Assembly: GCA_963840805.1 (NCBI GenBank)
Contig: CAWJAJ010000015.1
Span: forward strand, 310,001-374,000
Length of the DNA: 64,000 nt
Reading direction: 5' to 3'
Source: CADEEN01 sp963840805
Lineage (GTDB): Bacteria > Pseudomonadota > Gammaproteobacteria > Burkholderiales > Burkholderiaceae_C
The notes beneath the pieces were generated by a model. The model did not search any database. It was not told the DNA's origin and worked only from the letters and a program-made list of their open reading frames with translations. The position numbers were made by a program, and so were the translations under genes. Each line of letters opens with the position of its first letter. Positions within the stretch are counted from its first letter, which is position 1. Below, one piece after another: positions 51,034-60,550 of this stretch.

Positions 51034-52224
51034 TCAATTGTTGATGAATTCGATGCGGGTGGCGATGACACGCGTGCGGTCCGGGCCGAGCAGACCGCGC
51101 ACGCGCACGCGGCGCCCGTCCGTCAAGTCGGTGGCCGTGCCGTTGTCGAAGCGATCCGGCGGTACGCTGCCGTAGTACACCGCGATGCCGCGCATCGTGA
51201 AAGTCTGCGTCGCCGTGTCCACGCTGCCGATGACATCGCGGATGTCGACGCCTTCGACGAAGGCCTCGTCGTCGCTGCGGATGTCCACCGACGCCGCCAC
51301 CAGCACCCCGGCCTGGCCACGGCCCCGTACCTTCACGCGAACGCCCGCTGCCAAGCCGGCGCTGCCATCGAGGAAGGTCGTTGCACTGCTGGTGGTGACG
51401 CGTACGCCATTGACGCTGAACGCCGCCGGGCTGGTGAACGCGCTGATCAGGCCTTCGACCTCGGCTTCGTCCCCCTCGCCGGCGCTGCGGTTTTCGATCG
51501 CGACATCGACCACCGGCCAGCGACCAGCGACTTGGCTCGTGCTCACGGCCACCCGCACGAACTGGTCGACATCCAGGCCCGCTGGCACGCCGATCGCACT
51601 GAGGTCGAAGGTTTGCAGGCCGATGCGAAGCGTGGCGGCGACCCGGTCCAGGTCGCGCACCAGGCCACGCACCCGGTAGGTCTGCGGCGCCACGGCGCGG
51701 CGCTCGATGCGCGTGGCGACGTAGCGGCCGATCGGATCGAAGAAGCCGTAGACCTCGACGATATCGCCGGAGGCGAGCGCCGCGGCACCACCGGCCACAC
51801 CGTCGACGACGGTGGCCGGTGTCAGCCGCACCAGTTGGCCCAGCACGCCGATGCGTGCGTTGTCCAGATCGATGACGCCGACCGGCCCGAGCAGTTCGCT
51901 GGCCAGCCGCACCCGCTTGGCCGTGGCGACGCGGCCGCCGCTGCCGTCGTCGCCGATCGGGCCGCTCTCGACTTCGACCAGCATGCCCAGGCGCAGCCCA
52001 GCGCGATCGCGCACGGTTCGGTCGGGGTCTTCGATGATTGCGGTGCTGTCGTCGAAGCGCACGCCGGCCACGATCACCGAGCCGAAGCCGGTGATCGGCC
52101 CCTGCACGTAGGCGCCGGCGCCCGTGCCGCCGGTTTCGACGCCGCCGCCGCAGGCGGCCAGCACCAGCAATAGCGCGACCCTCGCCAGGTGCAGCATCGA
52201 GGCAGACATCGTCGGGGTCTTCAT
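51034..52224 (-). CDS. DUF5666-domain lipoprotein (copy 1)
   Basis: Lipoprotein of 396 residues; lipobox LAAC (Cys25) then GGG. Repeated DUF5666-type beta modules follow, marked by GPITGFGSVIVAGVRFDDST near the N-terminus and strings such as RVRVRGLLGPDRTRVIATRI at the end. Its ATG overlaps the DUF6502 stop (ATGA). A related copy lies 1 kb away across the DUF6502 gene. Function is unknown; the repeated small beta units suggest a surface or periplasmic binding role. Confidence 0.8.
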   Translation of the reverse strand: MKTPTMSASMLHLARVALLLVLAACGGGVETGGTGAGAYVQGPITGFGSVIVAGVRFDDSTAIIEDPDRTVRDRAGLRLGMLVEVESGPIGDDGSGGRVATAKRVRLASELLGPVGVIDLDNARIGVLGQLVRLTPATVVDGVAGGAAALASGDIVEVYGFFDPIGRYVATRIERRAVAPQTYRVRGLVRDLDRVAATLRIGLQTFDLSAIGVPAGLDVDQFVRVAVSTSQVAGRWPVVDVAIENRSAGEGDEAEVEGLISAFTSPAAFSVNGVRVTTSSATTFLDGSAGLAAGVRVKVRGRGQAGVLVAASVDIRSDDEAFVEGVDIRDVIGSVDTATQTFTMRGIAVYYGSVPPDRFDNGTATDLTDGRRVRVRGLLGPDRTRVIATRIEFINN

Positions 52225-53105
52225 GGAGGGGCCTTTCTGCGTCGTGATCGGGATGGCGGTGCGGGTTCTTCGGTCACTGCATCACCGCCGGTATCGAAGC
52301 CGTAGAGGCCCAGCCGCACGCGGTGGGTGTTGTCGCCGCCGGGCTGCGCTGCGTCGGCGGCGATCAACTTCTCGAGCAGGGGCACGAGCGCTTCGGTCAT
52401 GCGGCGCCAGTGCTCGTGCAACAACGGCCGCACCTGCGCCAGCGAGGCGGCGCTCAGGCCGTCGGCGGCAATCGCCTGTTCGAAGTGCGTCGGCTGGCGG
52501 CCGAGCACGTTGGCCACCGCGGCCTGCAGATGGTCGCCGACGTTGGCGCCGAGGTAGCCGACCATGCGTGCCGTGTCGCCGTGCGGCACGAACGCCTCCT
52601 CGGTCAGCGTCACCGTGTCGCTGTCGGCATCGAGCACGGCCAGCTTCAGCCGCAGCAACTCCTCGAGCAGTGCGCGCGGATGCACGTCGCGCGTGACGTC
52701 CTGGGCCAGCGATTCGAAGCTCGGACGCGGGCCGACGCGCGGCAGCGCGCGTGGCGCGCCACCGCGCATGCGGTAGCGTTTGTCCGCACGCCAATGGGCG
52801 AACACCATCGCCGCCGGCGACCGCGGTGGCGCCTCCCCCTTCGGTTGGGTGGCGGCCTCGAGCAGGCGGTTGACCTCGCGCCGGTGCAGGCCGGTCGCCG
52901 CGCTGATGCGGCTGGCGCGCCGGTGCTCGGGCAGGCCGGGGTGGGCGGCATGGGCCACCGACACGAAGGCCTGGCGCAGGGTTTCATCGATCATCGCGAA
53001 GGGCACGCCGCGTGCCACCGCCAACCGTGCCAATGGCACGAGCAGCCGCTCGAGCGCCTGTTGCAGCGCTTCGTCCTCGGCCGGTGTGGCAGCAGGATCG
53101 GTCAT
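52221..53105 (-). CDS. DUF6502-family protein
   Basis: Cytosolic protein of 294 residues without membrane segments. A helix-turn-helix-like N-terminal region (RRASRISAATGLHRREVNRLLEAA) matches the DUF6502 family, which commonly accompanies DUF5666 lipoproteins. It may be a DNA-binding regulator of the neighbouring lipoprotein genes, but this is inferred only from the HTH-like stretch and the 4-base coupling with DUF5666 copy 1. Confidence 0.75.
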   Translation of the reverse strand: MTDPAATPAEDEALQQALERLLVPLARLAVARGVPFAMIDETLRQAFVSVAHAAHPGLPEHRRASRISAATGLHRREVNRLLEAATQPKGEAPPRSPAAMVFAHWRADKRYRMRGGAPRALPRVGPRPSFESLAQDVTRDVHPRALLEELLRLKLAVLDADSDTVTLTEEAFVPHGDTARMVGYLGANVGDHLQAAVANVLGRQPTHFEQAIAADGLSAASLAQVRPLLHEHWRRMTEALVPLLEKLIAADAAQPGGDNTHRVRLGLYGFDTGGDAVTEEPAPPSRSRRRKAPP

Positions 53106-53174
53106 CGGAAGATGGTAGCCGGGCCGGTCGCACCATCGGCGGCCGGCCCGGCATCGCCGGCTACGCCGAGCCGC

Positions 53175-54392
53175 TCATTCGAACTGGACGATCACCGCGA
53201 ACAGCACGCGGCGATCCTCCGACCACACGCCCTTGACTTCGAGCGGCTTGCCGTTGGCCAGATCGGCCGGCAGGCCGTTCCTCCACTCGATGACACGGCT
53301 GTAGTTGACCTTGACGTCGCGCAGCATGAACGTCTGCGCGTTGGGGTCGAGTGCGCCGACAGCACCATGCAACTCGACGCGCTGCCAGTCGTCACCGTTG
53401 CGATCGATCACCCTGACGCGCGACGCGACGATCGTGCCGGCGGCAGCACGGCCGCGCACCTCGACCACCGCACCGACGCTGACCGCCGCGGCGTTCGGCT
53501 CGAACGTGGCGTCGCTGGCGTCGACCGGGATGCCCTGCACCTCGAACTGCTGCGCCGACGTGAACGCGGTGACCAGGCCACGCAGGCGCGCGTCGGCAAA
53601 GTCGTCAAAGCGGCGCACGCCGGTGCGCACCGTCACGGCAACCCATTGCCCGGCGACCTGGCTGGTCTGCAGGCGAACGCGAACGCGCAGCCCGTCGGCC
53701 AGCGTCGGCAAGTCGCCCGCCGGCACATTGCCGTAATTGACGACTGCGTCGCCGATCTGGAACGTCTTGGCCACCGTGTCCAGCGCGCTGATGCGGCCAC
53801 GCAGCCGGAACAGCAGCGCATTGGCCTTGTCCTCGATGCGCGTTGCCACGTAGTGGCCGCTGCTGGCGTCGAACAGCGCGTGGATCTCGAGCACCTGGCC
53901 CACATTCAGTGCGGCAAATCCGCCCGCCAGCGAGTCGTCGAACACGGTGTTGGTGCGCACCTCGACGGTCTGGTCGAGCACCTTCAGCGTTTGCGCGGCG
54001 TCGTCCTTCGAGGCCACCGGGCCGACGATCTCGCTGCCGAAGCGCACCAGCGTGGCAGCGGCGCGCGCGAGGCGATCGTCGATGGCCGACGAGTGCACCT
54101 CGACCATCATGCCCAGCTTCAGCTCGCGCGGGGTGTGGCTACTGCCGTCGTCGTCGTCCTCGACGCGTGCGGTACTGTCGTCGAAGCGCACGCCGTTGAC
54201 GATGATCGAGCCGAGGCCGCTGATCGGGCCGCTGGTGAAGCTCTGCGCGACGGCGCTGCCACCGCCCGCGGCGGGCGCATCGCCGCCACCACCGCACGCG
54301 ACCAACAAGGCAGCCAGCGATGCACCGGCCAGGGCGACGGTGCAGGCCTGGCGACAGCGGCCCACGAGGGAAGGACGGGTTCCGGGGTTCAT
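53175..54392 (-). CDS. DUF5666-domain lipoprotein (copy 2)
   Basis: Lipoprotein of 405 residues; lipobox VAC (Cys33) then GGGG. The first module GPISGLGSIIVNGVRFDDST is nearly the same as in copy 1, and TSQVAGQWVAVTVRTGVRR parallels a stretch of copy 1, so the two are paralogues. AAGGAG lies 7 bases before the ATG. It is separated from the DUF6502 gene by 69 bases, and divergent from dinB across a region with overlapping palindromes. Confidence 0.8.
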   Translation of the reverse strand: MNPGTRPSLVGRCRQACTVALAGASLAALLVACGGGGDAPAAGGGSAVAQSFTSGPISGLGSIIVNGVRFDDSTARVEDDDDGSSHTPRELKLGMMVEVHSSAIDDRLARAAATLVRFGSEIVGPVASKDDAAQTLKVLDQTVEVRTNTVFDDSLAGGFAALNVGQVLEIHALFDASSGHYVATRIEDKANALLFRLRGRISALDTVAKTFQIGDAVVNYGNVPAGDLPTLADGLRVRVRLQTSQVAGQWVAVTVRTGVRRFDDFADARLRGLVTAFTSAQQFEVQGIPVDASDATFEPNAAAVSVGAVVEVRGRAAAGTIVASRVRVIDRNGDDWQRVELHGAVGALDPNAQTFMLRDVKVNYSRVIEWRNGLPADLANGKPLEVKGVWSEDRRVLFAVIVQFE

Positions 54393-54464
54393 GCAATCTC
54401 TCCTTGCGCCACGGCTTGCGGGCGCGGTTGCTGCAGCCCGGGACAGGCTGTGAGCGCCAGTATA

Positions 54465-54496
54465 AATGGGCAAATCTGCCATTTGCAAGCAGATTC
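54465..54496. promoter_or_regulatory. AT-rich overlapping palindromes between DUF5666 copy 2 and dinB
   Basis: AAATGG-N9-CCATTT (54465-54485) overlaps AATCTGC-N9-GCAGATT (54474-54496), both perfect at the arms and sharing bases, with TATAAA next to the first. The patch is strongly AT-rich within GC-rich DNA. It suggests an operator for one or both divergent genes. It does not match the LexA consensus CTGT-N8-ACAG. Confidence 0.45.
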
Positions 54497-54558
54497 GATC
54501 ACGCAACCGGCCGCAATCGCAACCGCTTGTCACGGAGCGACGCGCCGAGAATCGCGCC

Positions 54559-55699
54559 ATGACGCCGCGCCGCTGGATCGCCCACCTCGACATGGACGCG
54601 TTCTATGCCTCGGTGGAGTTGCTGCGCTACCCGGAACTCGCCGGGCAGGCGGTGGTGATCGGTGGCGGACGCCGGCATCAGCCGGTGACCTTGCCCGACG
54701 GCACGCGCCGCTTCGCACGGCTGGCCGGCTATACCGGCCGCGGCGTGGCCACCACCGCCACCTACGCCGCGCGCGACGTCGGCGTGCACTCCGGCATGGG
54801 CCTGATGAAGGCCGCACTGCGCGCCCCCGACGCCGTGCTGCTGCCGGTCGACTTCGAGCAGTACCGGCTCTACTCGCACCGTTTCAAGGCCGCGGTGGCC
54901 GAGGTCGCGCCGCTGATCGAGGACCGCGGCATCGACGAGATCTACATCGACCTGACCGACCTGCCCGGCGCGCAGGACAGCGTCGGCCACGACCCCTTCG
55001 GCGGCGTGCGCGCGATCGCGCAGGAGATCCGCAACAACGTGCGCCGCTGCACCGGCCTGACCTGCTCGATCGGCGTGACACCGAACAAGCTGCTGTCCAA
55101 GATCGCCAGCGAGCTCGACAAGCCCGACGGGCTGACCGTGCTGACGCACGATGACCTGGCCATGCGCATCTGGCCGCTGCCGGTGCGGCGCATCAACGGC
55201 ATCGGGCCGAAGGCCGGCGCCAAGCTCGAGGCCCTGGGTATCCGCACGATCGGCGAATTGGCGGCTTGCGAGCGGCCCTGGCTGGTCGGGCACTTCGGTG
55301 CCAGCTACGGCCGCTGGCTCGACGATGCGGCCCATGGCCGCGACGACCGCGCGCTCTCGACCAGCAGCGAGCCGGTATCGATCAGCCGCGAAACCACCTT
55401 CGACCGCGACCTGCACGCCGTGCACGATCGCAGCACGCTCGGCGCCACGCTCGACGCGTTGGTGCAGCAACTCGCGAGCGACCTGCAACGCAAGGGGTAC
55501 GCTGGCCGCACGGTGGGCATCAAGCTGCGTTTCGACGACTTCAAGACCGTCACGCGCGACCTGACACTGCCCGAGGCCACCGCCGAGGCCGACGCGATCC
55601 GCGCGCGCCGCAGGCCAGTGCCTCAAACGCGTCGATTTTTCACGCCGCCTGCGCCTCTTGGGGGTGCGAATGGCTTCACTGCGGCACGCGGGTCGATGA
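54559..55699 (+). CDS. dinB: DNA polymerase IV (frame break near the 3' end)
   Basis: Y-family translesion polymerase, 379 residues after correction. The metal-binding HLDMDAFYASVELL and GIDEIYIDLTDL, the thumb/HhH RINGIGPKAGAKLEALGI and the little-finger domain (YAGRTVGIKLRFDDFKTVTRD) are intact. The frame changes near 55605 (CGCGCGCGCC); correction restores the C-terminal CLKRVDFSRRLRLLGVR and a stop at 55697-55699. No LexA box could be found. An older start choice would place the N-terminus further upstream, but only this ATG fits family alignments. Confidence 0.87.
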
Positions 55700-55711
55700 C
55701 ACTGGGCGACC

Positions 55712-55840
55712 ATGAACGACATCGAGCGCAAGCGCCAACGCCGCTCTCCTGCACCGCAGGGCCGCGCGCCGAACTGGCTGCTGGTGGCCGTGGCCGGCGC
55801 CTTCACGGCCGCTGCGCTGCTGGCTCGAGCACTGAGCTGA
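55712..55840 (+). CDS. Small single-pass membrane protein (42 residues)
   Basis: ATG 12 bases after the dinB stop opens a 42-residue frame: a basic N-terminal part (MNDIERKRQRRSPAPQ) and one hydrophobic helix (NWLLVAVAGAFTAAALLARA). This basic-then-helix layout is typical of small inner-membrane proteins, and the distance to dinB suggests cotranscription. There is no clear ribosome binding site and no known family, so it is a hypothesis from the composition and placement. Confidence 0.45.
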   Translation: MNDIERKRQRRSPAPQGRAPNWLLVAVAGAFTAAALLARALS

Positions 55841-55923
55841 GCGCGCGCTCGCGCGCCGCCATCGGACACGCCGCGCTGCGGCAGCTGCCGCAGCTACCAT
55901 GCGGGCCGAGGAGAACCCAGCCC

Positions 55924-57070
55924 ATGCCCGTGATCACCAACATCGAAGACCTGCGCGCGCTCGCCGAGAAGCGCGTGCCGCGAATGTTCTACGACTACGC
56001 CGACTCCGGCTCGTGGACGGAAAGCACCTACCGCGCCAACGAAAGCGACTTCGCCAAGATCCTGCTGCGCCAGCGCGTGGCGGTGGACATGGCCAACCGC
56101 AGCACGGCCACCAAGATGGTCGGCGTCGACGTCAAGATGCCCGTCGCGCTGGCCCCGGTCGGCCTCACCGGCATGCAGCATGCCGACGGCGAGATCCTGG
56201 CGGCCAAGGCGGCCGAGAAGTTCGGCGTGCCTTTCACGCTGTCGACGATGAGCATCTGCTCGATCGAAGACGTGCGCGAGCACACCCGCGCGCCGTTCTG
56301 GTTCCAGCTCTACTGGATGCGCGACCGCGATTTCATGGAGCGGCTGATGGACCGCGCCAAGGCCGCCGGCTGCTCGGCGCTGGTGCTCACGCTCGACCTG
56401 CAGGTGATCGGCCAGCGCCACAAGGACCTGAAGAACGGCCTGACCGCGCCGCCCAAGCCGACGCTGGCCAACATCGTCAACCTGATGACCAAGCCGCGCT
56501 GGTGCCTGGGCATGGCCGGCACGCGGCGCCACACCTTCCGCAACCTGGTCGGCCACGCCAAGGGCGTCAGCGACATGTCGTCGCTCGGCGCCTGGACGCG
56601 CGAGCAGTTCGACCCGCAACTCAACTGGGGCGACGTCGAATGGATCAAGAAACGCTGGGGCGGCAAGTTCATCCTGAAGGGCATCATGGACCTCGAGGAC
56701 GCGCGCCTGGCCGCCGACAGCGGCGCCGACGCGCTGGTGGTCAGCAACCACGGCGGCCGCCAGCTCGACGGCGCGCCGAGTTCGATCGCCGCGCTGCCGG
56801 CGATCGCCGACGCGGTGGGCTCGCGCATCGAGGTCTGGATGGACGGCGGCATCCGCAGCGGCCAGGACGTGCTCAAGGCCTGGGCGCTCGGCGCGCGCGG
56901 CACGATGATCGGCCGCGCCTTCGCCTACGGCCTGGGCGCGATGGGCGAAGCCGGCGTGGCCAAGGCGCTCGACGATCATCCACAAGGAACTCGACGTGAC
57001 GATGGCCTTCTGCGGCCACACGCGGCTCACCGACGTCGACCGGCGCATCCTGCTGCCGGGCAGCTATTGA
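55924..57070 (+). CDS. FMN-dependent alpha-hydroxy-acid (L-lactate) dehydrogenase, LldD-like (frame break)
   Basis: Flavoprotein oxidising an L-2-hydroxy acid, 381 residues after correction. MFYDYADSGSWTESTYRANE, the FMN region VALAPVGLTGMQHADGE, the catalytic His in VVSNHGGRQLDGAPSS and SGQDVLKAWALGARGTMIGR are those of the LldD/glycolate oxidase family. The frame changes near 56976 (CTCGACGATC), after which IIHKELDVTMAFCG continues to the stop. L-lactate is the best guess; mandelate-type acids are alternatives. Confidence 0.87.
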
Positions 57071-57284
57071 ATCGAATGGCGGCAGACCGATCGCACGGCA
57101 ACCTCGCGCAGCCCGGCGCCGGGCTCGCGCGACTGCCACGCGCGGCGCGCGCGCCGCTTGTGGGGCCGCGGGGCGAGCGTGAGAAGTTGCGGCGTTCGGC
57201 ACCTCACGTGAGCGCGCAGCACGACAACGCCGGCGCACGCCGCGTGAGAATTCCGGTGATCGAGTCGCCGGATCGCGCCGCACC

Positions 57285-58106
57285 ATGTCCACCATCACCC
57301 GACTCCTCCTCGTTATCGCCAGCCTGTGGCTGGCCGCCATGCCCGCCCGGGCCCAGGCCGATCTGATCCTGGGCGTCAGCGAAGGCACCTCCGGCGGGTT
57401 GGATCACGCCGGCGTGATCGCCAAGTACGGCGGCGTCGCCAGCGCGCTGGGCAAGGCCCTGAGTCGACGGGTCGTGGTGGTCTTCGTGCGCGAGTTCTCG
57501 ATGCTCGACGACGGCATCAAGCGCGGCACGCTCGACCTGGTGCTCGCGCGCCCCAGCGACTACCCGGCTCGCGCCATGCGCGACAACGGCTACCAGTTCG
57601 TCGCCAGTGCCAAGCCCGATGGCCAGTGCCTGGTGATCGTCACCAAGGACTCGCCGATCAAGACCCTGGCGGACACCCGCGACAAGCGCTGGGTGGCGCC
57701 GGAGCTGGCGTCATACATGGCCAGGTTCTGCGCCGCCGAGTTGCGTGACCGCAGCGTGCAGATCGCTGCCGACAAGCTGCGGCGCGTGCGCGAGCAGGGC
57801 GCGGTGCCCTTCTACCTCGACAACAACTTCGCCGACGTCGGTGTCGTGGCGTCGTACTCGGGCGTGGCCAAGGCACTCGAGAAGACCGGCCACCGCGTCA
57901 TCCACACCAGCGTCTCGCAACCCTACTTCCCGCTCGTCGCATCCCGGCAGTTCAGCGGCGAGCAGGTGCAGGCGATGCAAAAGGCACTGGCCGCCCTGCC
58001 GGACAGCGATGCAGGGCGCGACGTGCTGCAGACCATCGGCGTCAAGGGCTTCGACACGAGCTCCGGCGACCGCCTGCGCGCCTTGCCCGGCTGGCTCGGC
58101 GTCTGA
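57285..58106 (+). CDS. PhnD-like periplasmic binding protein
   Basis: Secreted protein of 273 residues with a signal peptide (about 1-24, ending ARAQA) and a type II periplasmic-binding fold of the phosphate/phosphonate-binding (PhnD) family: GVSEGTSGGLDHAGVIAKYG, EFSMLDDGIKRGTLDLVLA, KRWVAPELASYMARF and a closing helix QAMQKALAALPDSDAGRDVL. It converges on the deaminase operon. No ABC permease or ATPase is adjacent, so it may instead be a sensor-linked or orphan binding protein. Confidence 0.8.
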   Translation: MSTITRLLLVIASLWLAAMPARAQADLILGVSEGTSGGLDHAGVIAKYGGVASALGKALSRRVVVVFVREFSMLDDGIKRGTLDLVLARPSDYPARAMRDNGYQFVASAKPDGQCLVIVTKDSPIKTLADTRDKRWVAPELASYMARFCAAELRDRSVQIAADKLRRVREQGAVPFYLDNNFADVGVVASYSGVAKALEKTGHRVIHTSVSQPYFPLVASRQFSGEQVQAMQKALAALPDSDAGRDVLQTIGVKGFDTSSGDRLRALPGWLGV

Positions 58107-58121
58107 CGCCGCGGCGCCGGG

Positions 58122-58553
58122 CTAACGCCGCGGCGGCCCGGCGTCGGTCAGCGACTCGCCGTAAACCATGCGCGCCACTTGGGCCGCGGCGGCAGCGGCC
58201 TCGCACAGCCGGCAGGGGTGCGATGTCGAGTACAGCACGCTGCCGGCCAGGTCGGTGCGGCCGAGCCGGCGCTGTGCATCGCGAATCGCCTCGCGCTCGG
58301 CATGCGCGTCCGCGTCGCCACGCAGCACGACACGGCTCGGGCCCTCGCCGACGATGGCGTTCTCGAACACCAGGACCGCACCGTACGGCTGGTCGCCCCA
58401 GGACTCGGCCAGACGTTTCATTGCGACGGCGGCCTCGTACCAGCGGCGCGGCGCGTCGTCGGTGGCCGCTGCGGCCACGCGCGCACCGATCAGCGCCAGT
58501 GCGCCGGCGATCGTTTGCGCCAGCACCTGGCGACGAGGGGGATCGGCCGGCAT
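58122..58553 (-). CDS. Cytidine/guanine deaminase-family protein with Tat-type signal
   Basis: Zinc deaminase of 143 residues. Zinc and catalytic residues are in DAHAEREAIRDAQRR (HAE) and TSHPCRLCEAAAAA (PCxxC). From the chosen ATG a twin-Arg-like signal (PPRRQVLAQTIAGALALIGA) would send it to the periplasm, unusual for this family. A TTG 17 codons upstream overlaps the DUF2783 stop (TTGA) and is the alternative start. Last gene of the oxidative operon. Confidence 0.78.
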   Translation of the reverse strand: MPADPPRRQVLAQTIAGALALIGARVAAAATDDAPRRWYEAAVAMKRLAESWGDQPYGAVLVFENAIVGEGPSRVVLRGDADAHAEREAIRDAQRRLGRTDLAGSVLYSTSHPCRLCEAAAAAAQVARMVYGESLTDAGPPRR

Positions 58554-58600
58554 CGGCCTCAGGTTCGAAGGCAAATCCGGCACACGGTCGCGCAGCGCCT

Positions 58601-58849
58601 TCAAGCCCGCGCGGCGTCGCCCGCAACGCCGCGGCGCGCCAGCTCGAGCGCCTCGTGCAGCACGCCGAGGTCGCCGATGTGGTTGGCCAGCAGCAGCACC
58701 AGCCGGGCGTTGAGCAGTTCGCTCTGCGCGTCGGTCAGCCCATGGTGGGCCCGGATCAGCGCGTCGTAAAAGTCATCGCCCGGTGTGTAGGGCTGGCGAT
58801 GACGCTGGCCGGGCGTGCCGAAGTTCGGCTCGGTGTTGAGGCGGTTCAT
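58601..58849 (-). CDS. DUF2783-domain protein
   Basis: Small protein of 82 residues rich in Leu/Ala with GDDFYDALIRAHHGLTDAQSEL, matching DUF2783. This family is typically encoded next to an FAD-dependent monooxygenase, as here. Its ATG overlaps the monooxygenase stop (ATGA). It may bind or stabilise the enzyme; no catalytic residues are recognisable. Confidence 0.82.
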   Translation of the reverse strand: MNRLNTEPNFGTPGQRHRQPYTPGDDFYDALIRAHHGLTDAQSELLNARLVLLLANHIGDLGVLHEALELARRGVAGDAARA

Positions 58850-60537
58850 GGCGGCGATTGTGCTGTTGCGCGGCCCAGCGCGGCGCGCACCGCTGCGGCG
58901 TCGAAGTGGCGCCAGCGCGCGGCCACATGCTGATCGGGGCGGATCAGGTAGGTGGTGCCGGGCCGCGCATCGCAGCGCCTTGCGGCCAGGCCCTCGACAT
59001 CCTGCACCCAGGCGTGGCCGGCCGGGGCGCGTGCGCCGGCGGGAAGCACCAGCAGGGGGTGCACCGCAATGCGGCCGCGGGAGAGAGCATCGATGGCCGT
59101 GGTCTCGATCGCATCGGGCAGGCCGAAGCGCAGCAGCACGAAGCCGTGGCCGGTTTGCGGCAGCAGCCAACCCGCTTCCCCGGTGGCATCGTGCACCGGC
59201 GCATCGTCGAGCGGCGCACCCGGCACCATCCAACCGTCGAACGTCTCGCTGTCTGGCGTATTGAGTGGCGAACCCGCCAGCACCGCAGGCACCGACAGAC
59301 GACCGCTGTTGACCAGTGCACGCCCCGCCGGGATCTCGGCCGCCAGTGACAGCACGGCGTCGCGCAGCACATGCGCAGCGCGGCACTTGGGCGTCATGAA
59401 GTCGGTCGAGCGCGTCGAGTTGAGCAGGTTCTCGTCGGCCGCGGCGCCGCGTTCGCTGTCGTAGCTGTCGAGCAGCGCGGCCGGCGCGAGGCCGTCGATC
59501 ACCAGCTTCAACTTCCACACCAGGTTGTCGGTGTCCTGGATGCCCGAGTTCGCGCCGCGCGCACCGAAGGGCGAAACCTGGTGCGCCGAGTCGCCGGCAA
59601 ACAGCACGTGGCCGTGGCGAAAGCGCCCCATGCGCCGGCACTGGAAGGTGTAGACGCTGACCCATTCGAGCTCGAAGCCGATCGCCGCGAAACCTTGTTG
59701 GTCGAGCACGGCACGCACGCGAGCGCGAACCCGTTCGGGATCCTTCTCGGCCTCAGGGTCGGCATCCCAACCGAGCTGGAAGTCGATGCGCCAGACGTTG
59801 TCGGCCTGGCGGTGCATCAGTGCGCTCTCGCCAGCATGGAACGGGGGGTCGAACCAGAAGCGGCGCTCGGTGCGATCGAGCGGGAACGGTTCGCCATCGA
59901 GCACCACGTCGGCGATCAGGAAACGGTCCTGGAACACCTTGCCCTCGATGTCCAGGCCCATCTGCCGCCGCACCGTGCTGCGTGTACCGTCGGCGGCGAT
60001 CAGCCAGTCGGCGTGCAGCACGTAGCGACCCTCGGTGGTCTCGATCTCGAGCGTCACGCCGTCGTCGCCCGGTGTCACCGCCACCAGCTTGTGCTGCCAG
60101 CGCAGATCGATCGCCGGCAGCGCCATCGCACGCTCGACCAGGTACTGCTCGAGGTGGTACTGCTGCAGGTTGACCATGCCCGGGCGGTGGTGGCCGGCCT
60201 CCGGCAGCAGGTTGAAGCTGAAGACCTCGCGGTCGCGGTGAAACGTGCGGCCGACGTTCCAGGTCACGCCCTTGGCGACGACGCGGTCACCGAGGCCCAG
60301 CCGGTCGAAGATTTCCAGCGTACGCTTGGCGTAGCAGACGCCACGCGAGCCGATCGACACCGTGTTGTCGTCGTCGAGCAGCAGCACCGGCAAGCCCCGC
60401 AGCGCGGCGTCGATCGCGGCCGCGAGCCCCACCGGCCCGGCGCCGACGATCACCAGCGGCACGCGGCGCGCGGCGGCGGCACCGATCTCAGGAGCACGCC
60501 GGGCTTCGTAGCGCGGCCAGGTGTAGGTTTGCAGCAT
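58846..60537 (-). CDS. FAD-dependent aromatic monooxygenase (MhpA/PheA type)
   Basis: Flavoprotein hydroxylase of 563 residues, intact. The FAD dinucleotide motif is IVGAGPVGLAAAIDAALRG (residues 30-48); the second FAD motif is VLFAGDSAHQVSPFGARGAN. A thioredoxin-like C-terminal domain of about 150 residues follows, as in phenol and 3-(3-hydroxyphenyl)propionate hydroxylases. The adjacent VOC protein could be a ring-cleavage partner. The hydroxylated substrate is unknown. Confidence 0.9.
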   Translation of the reverse strand: MLQTYTWPRYEARRAPEIGAAAARRVPLVIVGAGPVGLAAAIDAALRGLPVLLLDDDNTVSIGSRGVCYAKRTLEIFDRLGLGDRVVAKGVTWNVGRTFHRDREVFSFNLLPEAGHHRPGMVNLQQYHLEQYLVERAMALPAIDLRWQHKLVAVTPGDDGVTLEIETTEGRYVLHADWLIAADGTRSTVRRQMGLDIEGKVFQDRFLIADVVLDGEPFPLDRTERRFWFDPPFHAGESALMHRQADNVWRIDFQLGWDADPEAEKDPERVRARVRAVLDQQGFAAIGFELEWVSVYTFQCRRMGRFRHGHVLFAGDSAHQVSPFGARGANSGIQDTDNLVWKLKLVIDGLAPAALLDSYDSERGAAADENLLNSTRSTDFMTPKCRAAHVLRDAVLSLAAEIPAGRALVNSGRLSVPAVLAGSPLNTPDSETFDGWMVPGAPLDDAPVHDATGEAGWLLPQTGHGFVLLRFGLPDAIETTAIDALSRGRIAVHPLLVLPAGARAPAGHAWVQDVEGLAARRCDARPGTTYLIRPDQHVAARWRHFDAAAVRAALGRATAQSPP

Positions 60538-60550
60538 GGCTGCGAGCGGG

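Noticed and set aside
54430..54558. LexA (SOS) box before dinB
   Set aside because: CTGTGAGCGCCAGTAT resembles half of the consensus but lacks the ACAG half at the correct spacing.
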